Source: Arthrobacter sp. MMS18-M83 (GTDB lineage Bacteria > Actinomycetota > Actinomycetes > Actinomycetales > Micrococcaceae). Taken from it: a stretch of DNA of 64,000 nucleotides. Numbering within the stretch: the stretch's first letter is position 1; every line of letters starts with the position of its first letter. The stretch spans positions 868,001 through 932,000 of the forward strand of contig NZ_CP113343.1 of NCBI RefSeq assembly GCF_026683955.1. The letters run 5' to 3'. Shown here piece by piece: positions 7,568 through 16,402 of this stretch. The translations under genes and the position numbers were made by a program. The notes under the pieces were generated by a model. The model was not told where the DNA came from. It did not search any database and was given only the letters and a program-made list of their open reading frames with translations.

Positions 7568-8992
7568 CTAGATCATGGTCATGACTGTTGCCGGATCGGA
7601 CAGGATCGCGCCCAGATCGGCCAGGAATTTCGAACCCTGCTCGCCGTCCACGAGCCGGTGGTCGAAGGACAGGCTCAGGGACATCACCTGACGCACCGCG
7701 AGTTCGTCGTTGTGCACCCAAGGAGCCTTCCGCACCGATCCCAGCGCCACGATGGCAGCCTCGCCCGGATTCAAGATGGGAGTTCCTGCGTCGATGCCGA
7801 AGACGCCGATGTTCGTGATCGAGATAGTGCCGCCCGCCAGATCCGCCGGAGAGGTCTTGCCCGAGCGTGCCGTGTCCGTGAGCTCGGACAACGCGGTGGA
7901 CAGTTCCAACAGCGTCATCTTGTCCGCGTCTTTGATGTTGGGAACAGTCAGTCCCCGCGGCGTGGCTGCCGCGATGCCCAGGTTCACGTAATTGAACTGC
8001 ACGATCTCCTGCGCGGCCTCGTCCCAGCGGGAGTTCAGCGTCGGGTTCCTGCGCAGGGCAATAAGCACAGCCTTGGCCGCGATGGTCAACGGCGTGAGCT
8101 TGTAGCCGGCAAATTCGCGGCTGGCCTTGAGTCGCGTCAGCAATTCCATGGTGGGCGTGACATCAACGGTGAGGAACTCCGTCACGTGTGGCGCCGTGAA
8201 CGCACTTTGCACCATGGCGGCGGCCGTGAACTTGCGGACTCCCTTGATGGGCGTGCGAGTCTCGCGTTCAGCGGAGATCCCGACGGCGGGCACGGCAGTC
8301 GGGGCGGTAGGAGCACCGACGCGGCCCAATATCTGGACCTGTGGACCAGCCGCGAAGTCCTGCACATCCGAACGGGTGATGAGCCCCGCCGGCCCGGTTC
8401 CCTTCACCAGCTCAAGGTCAATTCCAAGATCCCTAGCCAACTTGCGCACCGGAGGGGTGGACCTCGGCCGCTCTTGTTCAGCAGTCGGTTCGCTTTGAAC
8501 CGCGAGCGGCGTGGTGGGTTCGACGACGGGAACCGATTCCCGGACCGGCTCGCGTTCGGCGACGCCTCCGTCAAAGCCTCGCTGGCGTCGCGCCGGGCGT
8601 CCGGACCTTTCGACGACGGCGCCATAGCCTACGAGGTTCGGCTCACGTTTCACCGCGGCCTCCACCGGGCTGCCCGCCGGCGCGACCCCACCGGAAGCGC
8701 CCGCAACGGAACCTTCAACACCTGAAGGGGAGGCTCCGGCGTCGTCGACTTCAAAGGAGACGATCGGCTTGCCGACCTCCACAACCGAACCGGCCTGTTC
8801 ATGCAGGACGGCTACGGTTCCCGCGAAAGGCGAGGGAAGCTCAACCACGGCCTTGGCCGTTTCCACCTCGGCAATGACCTGGTTCAAGGCCACGGTGTCC
8901 CCCACCGCAACCTTCCAGCTGAGAATCTCCGACTCGGTGAGTCCCTCGCCGAGGTCCGGAAGCCTGAATTCCTTGATCATCGTGGCGCTCAT
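7568..8992 (-). CDS. bkdC: Branched-chain 2-oxoacid dehydrogenase E2 (dihydrolipoamide acyltransferase)
   Basis: A 474-residue E2 protein with one lipoyl domain (EFRLPDLGEGLTESEI, lipoyl lysine in VETAKAVVE near residue 48), a long Ala/Pro/Gly/Val linker, a peripheral subunit-binding domain (PPVRKLARDLGIDLELVKG near 195) and a C-terminal acyltransferase domain with SFDHRLVDGEQG holding the catalytic His and Asp. It passes the acyl group from E1 to CoA. Its start overlaps the E1 beta stop by 4 bases (ATGA). The single lipoyl domain and the nearby methylcrotonyl-CoA carboxylase operon favour a branched-chain over a pyruvate complex. No E3 gene is present here. Confidence 0.88.
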   Translation of the reverse strand: MSATMIKEFRLPDLGEGLTESEILSWKVAVGDTVALNQVIAEVETAKAVVELPSPFAGTVAVLHEQAGSVVEVGKPIVSFEVDDAGASPSGVEGSVAGASGGVAPAGSPVEAAVKREPNLVGYGAVVERSGRPARRQRGFDGGVAEREPVRESVPVVEPTTPLAVQSEPTAEQERPRSTPPVRKLARDLGIDLELVKGTGPAGLITRSDVQDFAAGPQVQILGRVGAPTAPTAVPAVGISAERETRTPIKGVRKFTAAAMVQSAFTAPHVTEFLTVDVTPTMELLTRLKASREFAGYKLTPLTIAAKAVLIALRRNPTLNSRWDEAAQEIVQFNYVNLGIAAATPRGLTVPNIKDADKMTLLELSTALSELTDTARSGKTSPADLAGGTISITNIGVFGIDAGTPILNPGEAAIVALGSVRKAPWVHNDELAVRQVMSLSLSFDHRLVDGEQGSKFLADLGAILSDPATVMTMI

Positions 8993-9999
8993 CCTTCCAG
9001 GCCGCTCAGGGAGTTACCGCGGCCGAGCGCCCGGTCCACGCCGTCAAGGATTCTGTCCAGATCCGGCAGATGGTGCATCTCGAGCTTTGAGTACGGGTAC
9101 GGGATGTCGAACCCCGTGATCCGGACCGGCGCCGATTCAAGGTAGTTGAAGCAGCGCTCGGTGATGCTCGCGGCGATTTCCGCGCCAAGCCCGCCGGACT
9201 GAGCAGCCTCATGGGTGATGACCAGCCGGCCGGTCTTGCGGACAGACGCCTCCACTGCCGGGAAATCGATCGGGGCCAGCGAGCGCAGGTCGATGACCTC
9301 CACGGAGATTCCTTCGTCGGAGGCGGCCATGGCCGCGTCACTGGCGGTCTTCACGAGCGGGCCGTACGCCACCAAGGTGACGTCACTGCCTGGGGAGACC
9401 ACCCTGGCCTTTTCCATGGACAGCGCGGTGAAAAGATCTGCGGTCTCATCCACTTCGCCCTTGTCGTGGTAGCGGCGCTTAGGCTCGAAGTACAGCACCG
9501 GATCGTCCGAGGCGATGGCCTGCTGGATCATGGTGTAGGCATCCTGCGGGTTGGAGACGCTGATGACGCGCAGTCCCGAGGTGTGGGTGAAGTAGGCCTC
9601 CGGAGATTCGGAGTGGTGCTCGGGTGAGCCAATCCCGCCACCAAAAGGAACCCGGATGGTGATGGGCATCTTCACGCGGCCCTGTGTCCGGTAGTGCATC
9701 TTGGCGACCTGGCTGACAATCTGGTCGAACGCCGGGTAAATGAAACCGTCGAATTGGATTTCACAGACCGGTCGGTAGCCGCGGTAGGCCAGCCCCACAG
9801 CCGTACCGATGATCGCGGATTCGGCCAAGGGGGTGTCAACCACCCGGTGCTTGCCGAAGTCCTTCTGGAGGCCGTCGGTCACCCGGAAAACACCACCGAG
9901 GGCCCCGATGTCCTCACCCATGAGGACAACTTTGGGATCGTTCTCGAGGGACTTGCGCAGGCCGGCGTTGATGGCGCGGGCGAATGTCAGCTTGCTCAT
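8989..9999 (-). CDS. bkdB: Branched-chain 2-oxoacid dehydrogenase E1 beta subunit
   Basis: A 336-residue transketolase-like protein (pyrimidine-binding and C-terminal domains). Recognisable segments are VLMGEDIGALGGVF near residue 25, PFGGGIGSPEHHSESPE near 120 and the C-terminal RITGFDIPYPYSKLE. Together with the alpha subunit it forms the thiamine diphosphate-dependent decarboxylase for keto acids from Val, Leu and Ile. It shares one base with the end of the alpha gene and overlaps the E2 gene by 4 bases, so the three form a tightly coupled operon. Confidence 0.88.
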   Translation of the reverse strand: MSKLTFARAINAGLRKSLENDPKVVLMGEDIGALGGVFRVTDGLQKDFGKHRVVDTPLAESAIIGTAVGLAYRGYRPVCEIQFDGFIYPAFDQIVSQVAKMHYRTQGRVKMPITIRVPFGGGIGSPEHHSESPEAYFTHTSGLRVISVSNPQDAYTMIQQAIASDDPVLYFEPKRRYHDKGEVDETADLFTALSMEKARVVSPGSDVTLVAYGPLVKTASDAAMAASDEGISVEVIDLRSLAPIDFPAVEASVRKTGRLVITHEAAQSGGLGAEIAASITERCFNYLESAPVRITGFDIPYPYSKLEMHHLPDLDRILDGVDRALGRGNSLSGLEG

Positions 10000-11165
10000 C
10001 AGAGTGCACCTTCCTGAGTGGATCCGCTGAAGCTTTCGAGATAGCGGGAATAGTGGTCCTTCTGGCGTTCGATCCAGGAGTTGGGCGTGCTGTAGACGTG
10101 GTTGAAGAGGTCCAACGGCGCGGGATCCGGCATGTTGATGACGCCTGCCCGCAGGTTCCTGGCCACCTCGTCTGCTTTCGCCTGGGTCTTGGCTTCGACC
10201 TCTTCCGTCAGCAGGCCCTTGGTGCGAAGCAGCGCCTTGAGGCGGGCAATCGGGTCCTTGGCCGCCCAGTCCTCAAGCTCATTGGCGTCGCGGTAGCGGG
10301 TGGGATCATCCGCTGTCGTGTGCGGGCCCATGCGATAGGTCACCGCTTCAATGAACGTAGGTCCTCCGCCCTTGCGGGCCCGGTCCAGCGCAATCCGGGT
10401 GACGGCCAAAACAGCCAGGACGTCGTTCCCGTCGACCCGCATGCTGGGGATTCCGAAGCCTGAGGCTCGGTCGGCGATCTGGATGTGGGACTGAATCCGG
10501 ACGGGCTCGGAAATGGCCCAATGGTTGTTCTGGCAGATGAATACCACGGGCACTTGGAAGCTCGCTGCGAAGACCATTGCCTCGCTGACGTCGCCTTCGC
10601 TCGTGGCACCGTCCCCGAAGAACGCGACCGCCACGGAATCGGAGCCATCGTGCTGGATGCCCATGGCGTAGCCGGTTGCGTGTAGTGACTGCGAGCCAAT
10701 GATGATCTGCTGGGTGGCAATGTTGTGGCGGTACGGGTCCCAGCCGGAGGACGCATTGCCGCGCCAGGCACGGACCAGGTCCATCGGCTCCACGCCGCGG
10801 CAGTAGGCCACGCCGTTGTCCCGGTAGCTGGGGAAGACGAAGTCGTCATCCCGGAGGGCCCGGCCCGAACCGATCTGCGATGCTTCCTGCCCCAGCAGCG
10901 GCGGCCACAAGGCCAACTCGCCCTGACGCTGCAAGGCGGTGGCCTCGGCGTCTATGCGGCGGATGACTGTCATGTCCTCATACAGCGAGCACAACTGCTC
11001 GTCGGTGACATCGCTGACCCAGAGATCGAACTCCGGGTGGCTGATGCGTTCCCCCTCGGGGGAAATCAGTTGGACCAGGTTTCCGCCGGTCCGACGAGGG
11101 TTTTCTGCACTGATTCCGGGACTCGGAGCCTTGTAGGCGTCCTGGCCGGCTTTGTCCGTCAACAC
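9999..11165 (-). CDS. bkdA: Branched-chain 2-oxoacid dehydrogenase E1 alpha subunit
   Basis: A thiamine diphosphate-binding E1 alpha of about 388 residues with LWPPLLGQEASQIGSGRAL, the cofactor motif FFGDGATSEGDVSEA through CQNNHWAIS, and YRMGPHTTADDPTRYR. Possible GTG starts are 11177 and 11165. AAAGGTG lies directly against the first, so 11165, with about 9 bases spacing, is preferred. It heads the bkdABC operon and is divergent from an Lrp/AsnC regulator with a palindromic site between. Databases often label such proteins pyruvate dehydrogenase; the operon and context favour branched-chain substrates. Confidence 0.86.
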   Translation of the reverse strand: MLTDKAGQDAYKAPSPGISAENPRRTGGNLVQLISPEGERISHPEFDLWVSDVTDEQLCSLYEDMTVIRRIDAEATALQRQGELALWPPLLGQEASQIGSGRALRDDDFVFPSYRDNGVAYCRGVEPMDLVRAWRGNASSGWDPYRHNIATQQIIIGSQSLHATGYAMGIQHDGSDSVAVAFFGDGATSEGDVSEAMVFAASFQVPVVFICQNNHWAISEPVRIQSHIQIADRASGFGIPSMRVDGNDVLAVLAVTRIALDRARKGGGPTFIEAVTYRMGPHTTADDPTRYRDANELEDWAAKDPIARLKALLRTKGLLTEEVEAKTQAKADEVARNLRAGVINMPDPAPLDLFNHVYSTPNSWIERQKDHYSRYLESFSGSTQEGAL

Positions 11166-11257
11166 AGTTGATCGCACCTTTCAGCTCGTGCTCGCAGGCC
11201 TGGGATGGACTTGTGATCCAGCCGCGGGCCAGCATCCTGGCGTCTTCGCCTGGATTA

Positions 11258-11277
11258 ATTGTGACCATACTCACAAT
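11258..11277. promoter_or_regulatory. Perfect palindrome in bkd/Lrp divergent promoter
   Basis: ATTGTGA-CCATAC-TCACAAT has perfect 7-base arms. It sits about 90 bases upstream of bkdA and 80 upstream of the Lrp-type gene. It is a likely binding site for the adjacent Lrp/AsnC regulator, although the TGTGA...TCACA form also resembles a CRP-type site. Confidence 0.6.
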
Positions 11278-11359
11278 GCTCATTGGGTACAACCACCGTT
11301 GAAAATTCTGCGCATTCTGCCCTGTCTTGGTCGCCTGCACCGTGCTAACGTTGCGCATT

Positions 11360-11845
11360 ATGCAAGCTTTGGATGGCACAGACACCCGCCTGCTTTCGGC
11401 CATGGCGAAGGACCCCCGCGGCACGGTGGTGGCCTTGGCGCAGAAGCTGGGACTATCACGGAATACGGTGCAGGCAAGGATGGCCCAACTGGAGAAGAAG
11501 CACGCGTTCCTCTCCTTCGAACGGCGGATCAACCCTGCTGCCCTCGGCTATCCGCTCATGGCCTTCATCTCCGTGCACGTGCAGCAGCGGAAGCTCGGCC
11601 AGCTCGCTTTGGAACTCGCCGAAATCCCGGAAATCCTGGAGGGGTACGGGCTCACCGGATCGGCTGACCTCTTGCTGCGGGTTGTAGCGCTCGACGCCGA
11701 GGACCTGTTCCGGATCAACGGCAAGATCCTGGCGTGCGACGGTGTGGAGAGAACCGATACCGCGATGTCCATGGGGGAATTGATTCCGTTCCGAGTGCAG
11801 CCGTTGCTGAACCGCACAACAAAGACGGCGCTCCGCACCAACTGA
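11360..11845 (+). CDS. Lrp/AsnC-family regulator, probably of bkdABC
   Basis: A 161-residue protein of normal AsnC length. The N-terminal winged helix-turn-helix reads LLSAMAKDPRGTVVALAQKLGLSRNTVQARMAQLE, split as DPRGTVVALAQKLGLS and RNTVQARMAQLEKK; the rest is an RAM-type ligand domain (GYGLTGSADLLLRVVALD). ATG at 11360 was chosen over an upstream GTG at 11327 because it gives the usual family N-terminus. No Shine-Dalgarno sequence is seen and a TAACGT box ends 8 bases upstream, so the mRNA may be nearly leaderless. The divergent position suggests control of the bkd operon by branched-chain amino acids (inference). Confidence 0.87.
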   Translation: MQALDGTDTRLLSAMAKDPRGTVVALAQKLGLSRNTVQARMAQLEKKHAFLSFERRINPAALGYPLMAFISVHVQQRKLGQLALELAEIPEILEGYGLTGSADLLLRVVALDAEDLFRINGKILACDGVERTDTAMSMGELIPFRVQPLLNRTTKTALRTN

Positions 11846-11973
11846 GCGCCGAAAAAATAGTCACCACCCACCCATCCACGGCGCCGCATGGTCCGAATCT
11901 CTGGTTGAGAGCCCCGTCCGGGGTTTCGAACACAGGCCGGATTCAAACCCGGCCATACCGGAAGGTTTGGACC

Positions 11974-12387
11974 ATGCGCACTTCGCCCAACCGCCTGATC
12001 GCCACCATCTTTGGAGCCGTCTACCTGCTCGTGGGTGTCGTTGGATTCTTCGTCACCTCGGGGATTGGATTCTTCGCTACCGAGGGTGCCAACCTGATCA
12101 TCTTTGCGGTAAATCCCCTGCACAACATCATTCACCTCGCCATCGGTGGAGCGCTGCTCTACGCGGGCATGAACAGCACGGTGCTGTCCAAGACAATCAA
12201 CACCACGGTCGGCGGCGTCTATCTGTTGGTCGGCATCCTCGGCCTGTTCCTCGTGGGTTCTGCGCTGAATATCATTGCCCTTAACGGCGCGGACAACGTC
12301 CTGCACCTTGCCAGCGCCGTGGTTCTTCTCGGCGTCGGTCTTTCCCAGGACAAGGTTCCGGCCAACAGCGCCAGCGCCCACGCCTAG
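11974..12387 (+). CDS. DUF4383 membrane protein
   Basis: A 137-residue integral membrane protein with four hydrophobic helices (starting at about residues 7, 52, 77 and 105) and the repeated pattern N-x-x-H-x-x-x (NPLHNIIHLAIGG and GADNVLHLASAVV) that marks the DUF4383 family. ATG at 11974 is preceded by GGAAGG with good spacing; the longer frame upstream has no family similarity. The function is unknown. The gene following it 29 bases downstream also encodes a small membrane protein. Confidence 0.82.
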   Translation: MRTSPNRLIATIFGAVYLLVGVVGFFVTSGIGFFATEGANLIIFAVNPLHNIIHLAIGGALLYAGMNSTVLSKTINTTVGGVYLLVGILGLFLVGSALNIIALNGADNVLHLASAVVLLGVGLSQDKVPANSASAHA

Positions 12388-12416
12388 AAGACCCCGAACC
12401 CCGGAAGGAGTCGTCC

Positions 12417-12980
12417 GTGTCAGCTCAAGCAGCGACCTCGGTAGGACCGACCACCGGAGCATCCGTCACCCTGTTTTCGTGTTTCGCGGGAATGGGGGCC
12501 GGTCTCGTGGAGCTTTCCATCGCATCAAGCTATATTTCAAGCCGGGGGCCCCTGATGTGGGCGGGCGGAATCTTCGCGGTCTGGGGCCTGGCCCTGCTCG
12601 CGGGATCGATTGCGAGCTTGCAACGCGGACGGCTCCGGTTCCGTAAAGCAACAACCATGGGACTGATCGCGGCCGTGCTGGTCCACGTAGCCGTGCTAGT
12701 GGCCGGAGTGGCCCAAAGATTGCTCGACGGCGGGCACCTGGCTGCTCTCTTCCTGGTCCTTATGGCGCTGGGATCGTCAGCTTGGCTGGCCCGGAGGTAC
12801 CGCGACGACGCCGGCGGAATGGCAGCGGCTCCCCCGCGGACCGGTGCGCTTGTAGGAGCAGCCTTTGCCGCCGCCGTCGTGGTCGCAGCAGTGACGACGC
12901 CGGGGCTGGCCGCCTCGGTGGCCGGACAGCATGCCGTCCCGCACGGATCGCACTCAATACCGAGCGGGCACAACCACTGA
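12417..12980 (+). CDS. Small integral membrane protein, unknown function
   Basis: A 187-residue protein with four to five hydrophobic segments (about residues 16-38, 47-66, 80-100, 108-124, 143-165) and a His/Ser-rich C-terminus (HAVPHGSHSIPSGHNH). The GTG at 12417 has GGAAGGAG upstream with 7-base spacing. I do not recognise a named family. It probably shares a transcript with the DUF4383 gene before it and ends at the strong terminator at 13001-13043. Confidence 0.75.
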   Translation: MSAQAATSVGPTTGASVTLFSCFAGMGAGLVELSIASSYISSRGPLMWAGGIFAVWGLALLAGSIASLQRGRLRFRKATTMGLIAAVLVHVAVLVAGVAQRLLDGGHLAALFLVLMALGSSAWLARRYRDDAGGMAAAPPRTGALVGAAFAAAVVVAAVTTPGLAASVAGQHAVPHGSHSIPSGHNH

Positions 12981-13000
12981 CCCTCTCAGGCGACGGCCGC

Positions 13001-13043
13001 AGCAAGAATCCTTCCCACACAACGTGTGGGAAGGATTCTTGCT
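13001..13043 (+). terminator. Rho-independent terminator
   Basis: A perfect 20-bp stem (13001-13020 with 13024-13043), an AAC loop and a short T-rich tail. It separates the rightward membrane-protein pair from the leftward symporter operon. Confidence 0.85.
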
Positions 13044-13065
13044 TTGTTGGGCTTGCAGGAAATTC

Positions 13066-14682
13066 CTAGTGGTTCACCGCTTTCTCAGCTCCGATCCCGG
13101 TCAGTGACCTGACCTCCATCTCGGCTTGTTTCGCCGCGTCTTCACGCCTCTTGTCCAGCATGGTACCGAGCCAACCAAGCAGGAACGCGAGCGGGATGGA
13201 CACGATTCCGGGGTTGCTCAACGGGAAGATCGCGAAGTTGGCCCCCGGGATCATGGACGTCTTGGCACCGGAAACCACTGGCGACAACGCGATCAGGATG
13301 ACGGCCGCCGCGAGGCCGCCATACATGCTCCAGGTCGCTCCCTGGGTGGTGAACTTCTTCCAGAACAGGGAGTAGACGATGGTCGGCAGATTGGCCGATG
13401 CCGCCACCGCGAAGGCGAGCGCCACGAGGAAGGCGACATTCTGGCCGTTGGCGAAGATGCCTCCGAGAATCGCGAGGACCCCAATGACCACCACAGTCCG
13501 GCGAGCCACTTTGACCTCGGCCCCGGAGTCGGCCTTGCCCTTGGAGATGACGTTCGCATAGATATCGTGGGCGAACGACGCCGCCGCCGTGATGGTCAAG
13601 CCAGCCACCACCGCAAGGATCGTGGCAAACGCGACAGCGGAGATGAAGCCCAGCAGCAATGGCCCGCCCAAGTGGAACGCGAGGAGCGGTGCGGCGGAGT
13701 TGACGCCGCCCGGAGCGGACTTGATGGTGTCAGCCCCAACGAGTGCCGCGGCGCCGTAGCCGAGGACAAGAGTAAACAGGTAGAACAACCCAATCAGCCA
13801 GATGGACCAGACCACCGATTTGCGGGCTTCCTTGGCAGTGGGCACCGTGTAGAAGCGCATGAGCACGTGCGGCAGGGCAGCTGTGCCCAAAACGAGCGCC
13901 AGGCCGAGGGACAGGAAGTCCAGCTTGGAGGTCTCGGTCTTGCCGTACTGCAGGCCGGGGTTCAACACGTTGGGGTTCTTGGCGGAATCCGCGGCGGCAC
14001 CCAACAGGTTCGACAGGTTGAAGCCGTAGATGGACAGCACCCAAAAGGTCATGACTGCCGCACCGCAGATGAGCAGCACGGCTTTGATGATCTGGACCCA
14101 CGTGGTGCCCTTCATCCCTCCGATCAGCACGTACATGATCATGAGGGCGCCTACGACGACGATCACCAGGGCTTGCCCGCCCCAGTCGCTGATGCCCAGG
14201 AGCAGGGAAATGAGGCTTCCGGCGCCTGCCATCTGTGCCAGCAGGTAGAAGAAGCAGACGGCTAGGGTGGACAGGGCCGCGGCGATCCGCACCGGGCGCT
14301 GCCGCAACCGGAAGGAAAGCACGTCGGCCATGGTGAACTTGCCCGTGTTGCGCAGCAATTCAGCGACAAGCAGCAATGCCACAAGCCACGCCACGAGGAA
14401 CCCGATGGAGTAGAGGAAGCCGTCGTAGCCGTTGACGGCGATTGCCCCGGTGATCCCCAGGAAAGAGGCGGCGGAGAGGTAGTCGCCGGCGATGGCGGTG
14501 CCATTCTGCGAACCGGTGAAAGAGCGTCCGGCCGCGTAATAGTCGGCAGCCGTTTTGTTGTTCCGGCTGGCCCGGAACACGATCACCATGGTGACCAGGA
14601 CGAACAGGGCGAAGATGCCCATGTTCAACAGCGTGGTGTCTTTCAGGGCGGCGACGTTGACCATCGGGACCATGGCGTTCAT
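13066..14682 (-). CDS. Sodium:solute symporter (acetate/monocarboxylate permease type)
   Basis: A 538-residue membrane protein with about 13 transmembrane segments and the SSS-family features NKTAADYYAAGRSFTG near residue 42, AGDYLSAASFLGITGAIA near 66, and AALPHVLMRFYTVPTAKEAR in the middle. It is closest in layout to ActP/MctC permeases that import acetate, pyruvate or other monocarboxylates. Its start overlaps the stop of a DUF485 gene by 4 bases, the standard arrangement for this transporter type. It is divergent from a second SSS operon with its own sensor kinase. Confidence 0.88.
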   Translation of the reverse strand: MNAMVPMVNVAALKDTTLLNMGIFALFVLVTMVIVFRASRNNKTAADYYAAGRSFTGSQNGTAIAGDYLSAASFLGITGAIAVNGYDGFLYSIGFLVAWLVALLLVAELLRNTGKFTMADVLSFRLRQRPVRIAAALSTLAVCFFYLLAQMAGAGSLISLLLGISDWGGQALVIVVVGALMIMYVLIGGMKGTTWVQIIKAVLLICGAAVMTFWVLSIYGFNLSNLLGAAADSAKNPNVLNPGLQYGKTETSKLDFLSLGLALVLGTAALPHVLMRFYTVPTAKEARKSVVWSIWLIGLFYLFTLVLGYGAAALVGADTIKSAPGGVNSAAPLLAFHLGGPLLLGFISAVAFATILAVVAGLTITAAASFAHDIYANVISKGKADSGAEVKVARRTVVVIGVLAILGGIFANGQNVAFLVALAFAVAASANLPTIVYSLFWKKFTTQGATWSMYGGLAAAVILIALSPVVSGAKTSMIPGANFAIFPLSNPGIVSIPLAFLLGWLGTMLDKRREDAAKQAEMEVRSLTGIGAEKAVNH

Positions 14683-15056
14683 TTTGTTGCCCCTCTCACT
14701 GCGCTGCCCTTGTCGAATTCATGGCCCTCGATCTCATTCCGGATTTCCGCGGCGATCGGGTCCAGCTTCCGATTGGAGTAGTGGACGTACCAGGCCGTAA
14801 TTCCGAAAGTTGAGACGAACTGGAGCAGGCCCAAGACCAGGCCGACGTTGATGTTGCCCCAGAGCTTGGTGGACATGAAGCCCACTGCATAGTCAGCCAG
14901 CAGGACATAGGCGAAGTACCAAAGCAGGAATGCGATGGCCATTGGAAAGACAAAACTGCGGTGGCGCTTGCGGAGCTCCTGGAACTGCGCCGTTTGCTGG
15001 ACTTCCTGGAAATCCACGGACGCCGCTGCGTCCGGTGTCTGGGCCTCGTTACCCAT
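14679..15056 (-). CDS. DUF485 membrane protein, symporter partner
   Basis: A 125-residue protein with two transmembrane helices (about residues 37-58 and 70-92) and the DUF485 signature QELRKRHRSFVFPM before the first helix. ATG at 15056 is preceded by AGGAGGA and fits better than an upstream GTG. DUF485 proteins are encoded next to acetate-type SSS permeases and are thought to be an accessory subunit. It is co-transcribed with the symporter through a 4-base overlap. Confidence 0.87.
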   Translation of the reverse strand: MGNEAQTPDAAASVDFQEVQQTAQFQELRKRHRSFVFPMAIAFLLWYFAYVLLADYAVGFMSTKLWGNINVGLVLGLLQFVSTFGITAWYVHYSNRKLDPIAAEIRNEIEGHEFDKGSAVRGATK

Positions 15057-15220
15057 GGCTTCCTCCTGGTTGTGAATGTCTACAGTGACCACACACTCCT
15101 AGCCAATGTGACTGGAATCACTATCCGCCCGGCTTCTGCACCACTTCCAGAGCCATGGGCACAGGCGTCGCCCAGCGGACTCGTTGCTGCGCCGAACGGC
15201 GGGTTCGCTAGTCTTGCTCC

Positions 15221-16387
15221 ATGCCGGATTCCCCGCTAGTCACCGCCGCCGCTATTGCGGTCATCGTGCTCGCCGTGGCAGTCGTCGTCGGGGTGGGCCT
15301 CAAAGTGGTCCGCTCCTTCCGCGAGCTGGGCACGGACGCAGAGAGGGCCACCTACCAAACGCTGCACGCGGCGTCGCGCGCTGGGCAGCACCTGAGCACG
15401 GGACTCCACGCGGCCGGGGCGGCCAAGGCGAGCAAGCAATTGCGTTCCCTGCTCGGCTGCGACGCCCTCGCCATCACTGATACCGAGTCCGTCCTGGCGT
15501 GGGATGGATCAGCGGAAGAACTGAAAGCTGTCCTCATGGAGCTCGCCGCGGGGGTGCTCTCCGATGCGCGGACGGTGGTTGTGTCCGCGTCGCGCGAGCT
15601 GAACGCCGTGATCGCGCCGATCCGGGCCGGGAACCGCGTGGTGGGAGCCGTTGCCGCCTTCGCCCCGCAAGCTGGTGCTGGCCTGGTCCGGGCAACCAGT
15701 GAACTGGCGGACTGGGTGGCCGTGCAAGTGGAACTGGCCGAGCTTGATGCTTCCCGTACTTTGCTCATGGAGGCTGAAGTCCGGGCCTTGCGCGCGCAGA
15801 TCAGCCCCCACTTCATCTACAACTCACTCAACGCCATCGCCTCGTTCATCAACACCGACCCCGCGAGGGCCAGGGAGCTGGTGGTGGAGTTCGCGGACTT
15901 CACGCGGTACTCCTTCCGGCGCCACGGCGATTTCACCACCCTGGCCGAGGAACTTCGGAGCATCGACCGCTACCTGCTGTTGGAAAGGGCGCGCTTCGGA
16001 GACCGGGTTCAGGTGAGCCTCAGGATCGCGCCGGAAGTCCTGAGCACGGTGATTCCCTTCCTGAGCCTGCAGCCGCTGGTCGAAAACGCGGTGCGCCACG
16101 GGCTTGAAGCGAAGGAAGGACCGGGTCACATCACCATCTGTGCCAACGATTCCGGAGCCTTCGCCGAAGTCACTATCGAGGACGACGGTGTGGGCATCGA
16201 TCCGGAACACCTGCGCTCCGTGCTGGCGGGCCACGCCGACGGCGACCACGTTGGACTGCGAAACGTCGATTCCCGCCTTCGGCAGGTCTATGGCGACGAA
16301 CACGGCCTGGTCATCGAGACCGCGCCGGGCGAAGGTACGTTGATCACCATGCGAGTGCCGAAGTCCCAGCCGAGCCATGATGCCTGA
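15221..16387 (+). CDS. LytS/YehU-type sensor histidine kinase
   Basis: A 388-residue kinase with one N-terminal membrane helix (residues 8-30), a GAF-like cytoplasmic region (about 70-165), the His_kinase box RAQISPHFIYNSLNAIASF with phospho-accepting His197, and an ATPase domain (LQPLVENAVRHGLE, DDGVGIDPEHL, GLRNVDSRLRQ). It signals to the LytTR regulator 15 bases downstream. The genes that follow encode a DUF485 protein and an SSS transporter, and a second such pair lies divergently upstream, so the system probably senses a carboxylate and controls its uptake. Confidence 0.9.
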   Translation: MPDSPLVTAAAIAVIVLAVAVVVGVGLKVVRSFRELGTDAERATYQTLHAASRAGQHLSTGLHAAGAAKASKQLRSLLGCDALAITDTESVLAWDGSAEELKAVLMELAAGVLSDARTVVVSASRELNAVIAPIRAGNRVVGAVAAFAPQAGAGLVRATSELADWVAVQVELAELDASRTLLMEAEVRALRAQISPHFIYNSLNAIASFINTDPARARELVVEFADFTRYSFRRHGDFTTLAEELRSIDRYLLLERARFGDRVQVSLRIAPEVLSTVIPFLSLQPLVENAVRHGLEAKEGPGHITICANDSGAFAEVTIEDDGVGIDPEHLRSVLAGHADGDHVGLRNVDSRLRQVYGDEHGLVIETAPGEGTLITMRVPKSQPSHDA

Positions 16388-16402
16388 GGCTAATCTATAA
16401 CC

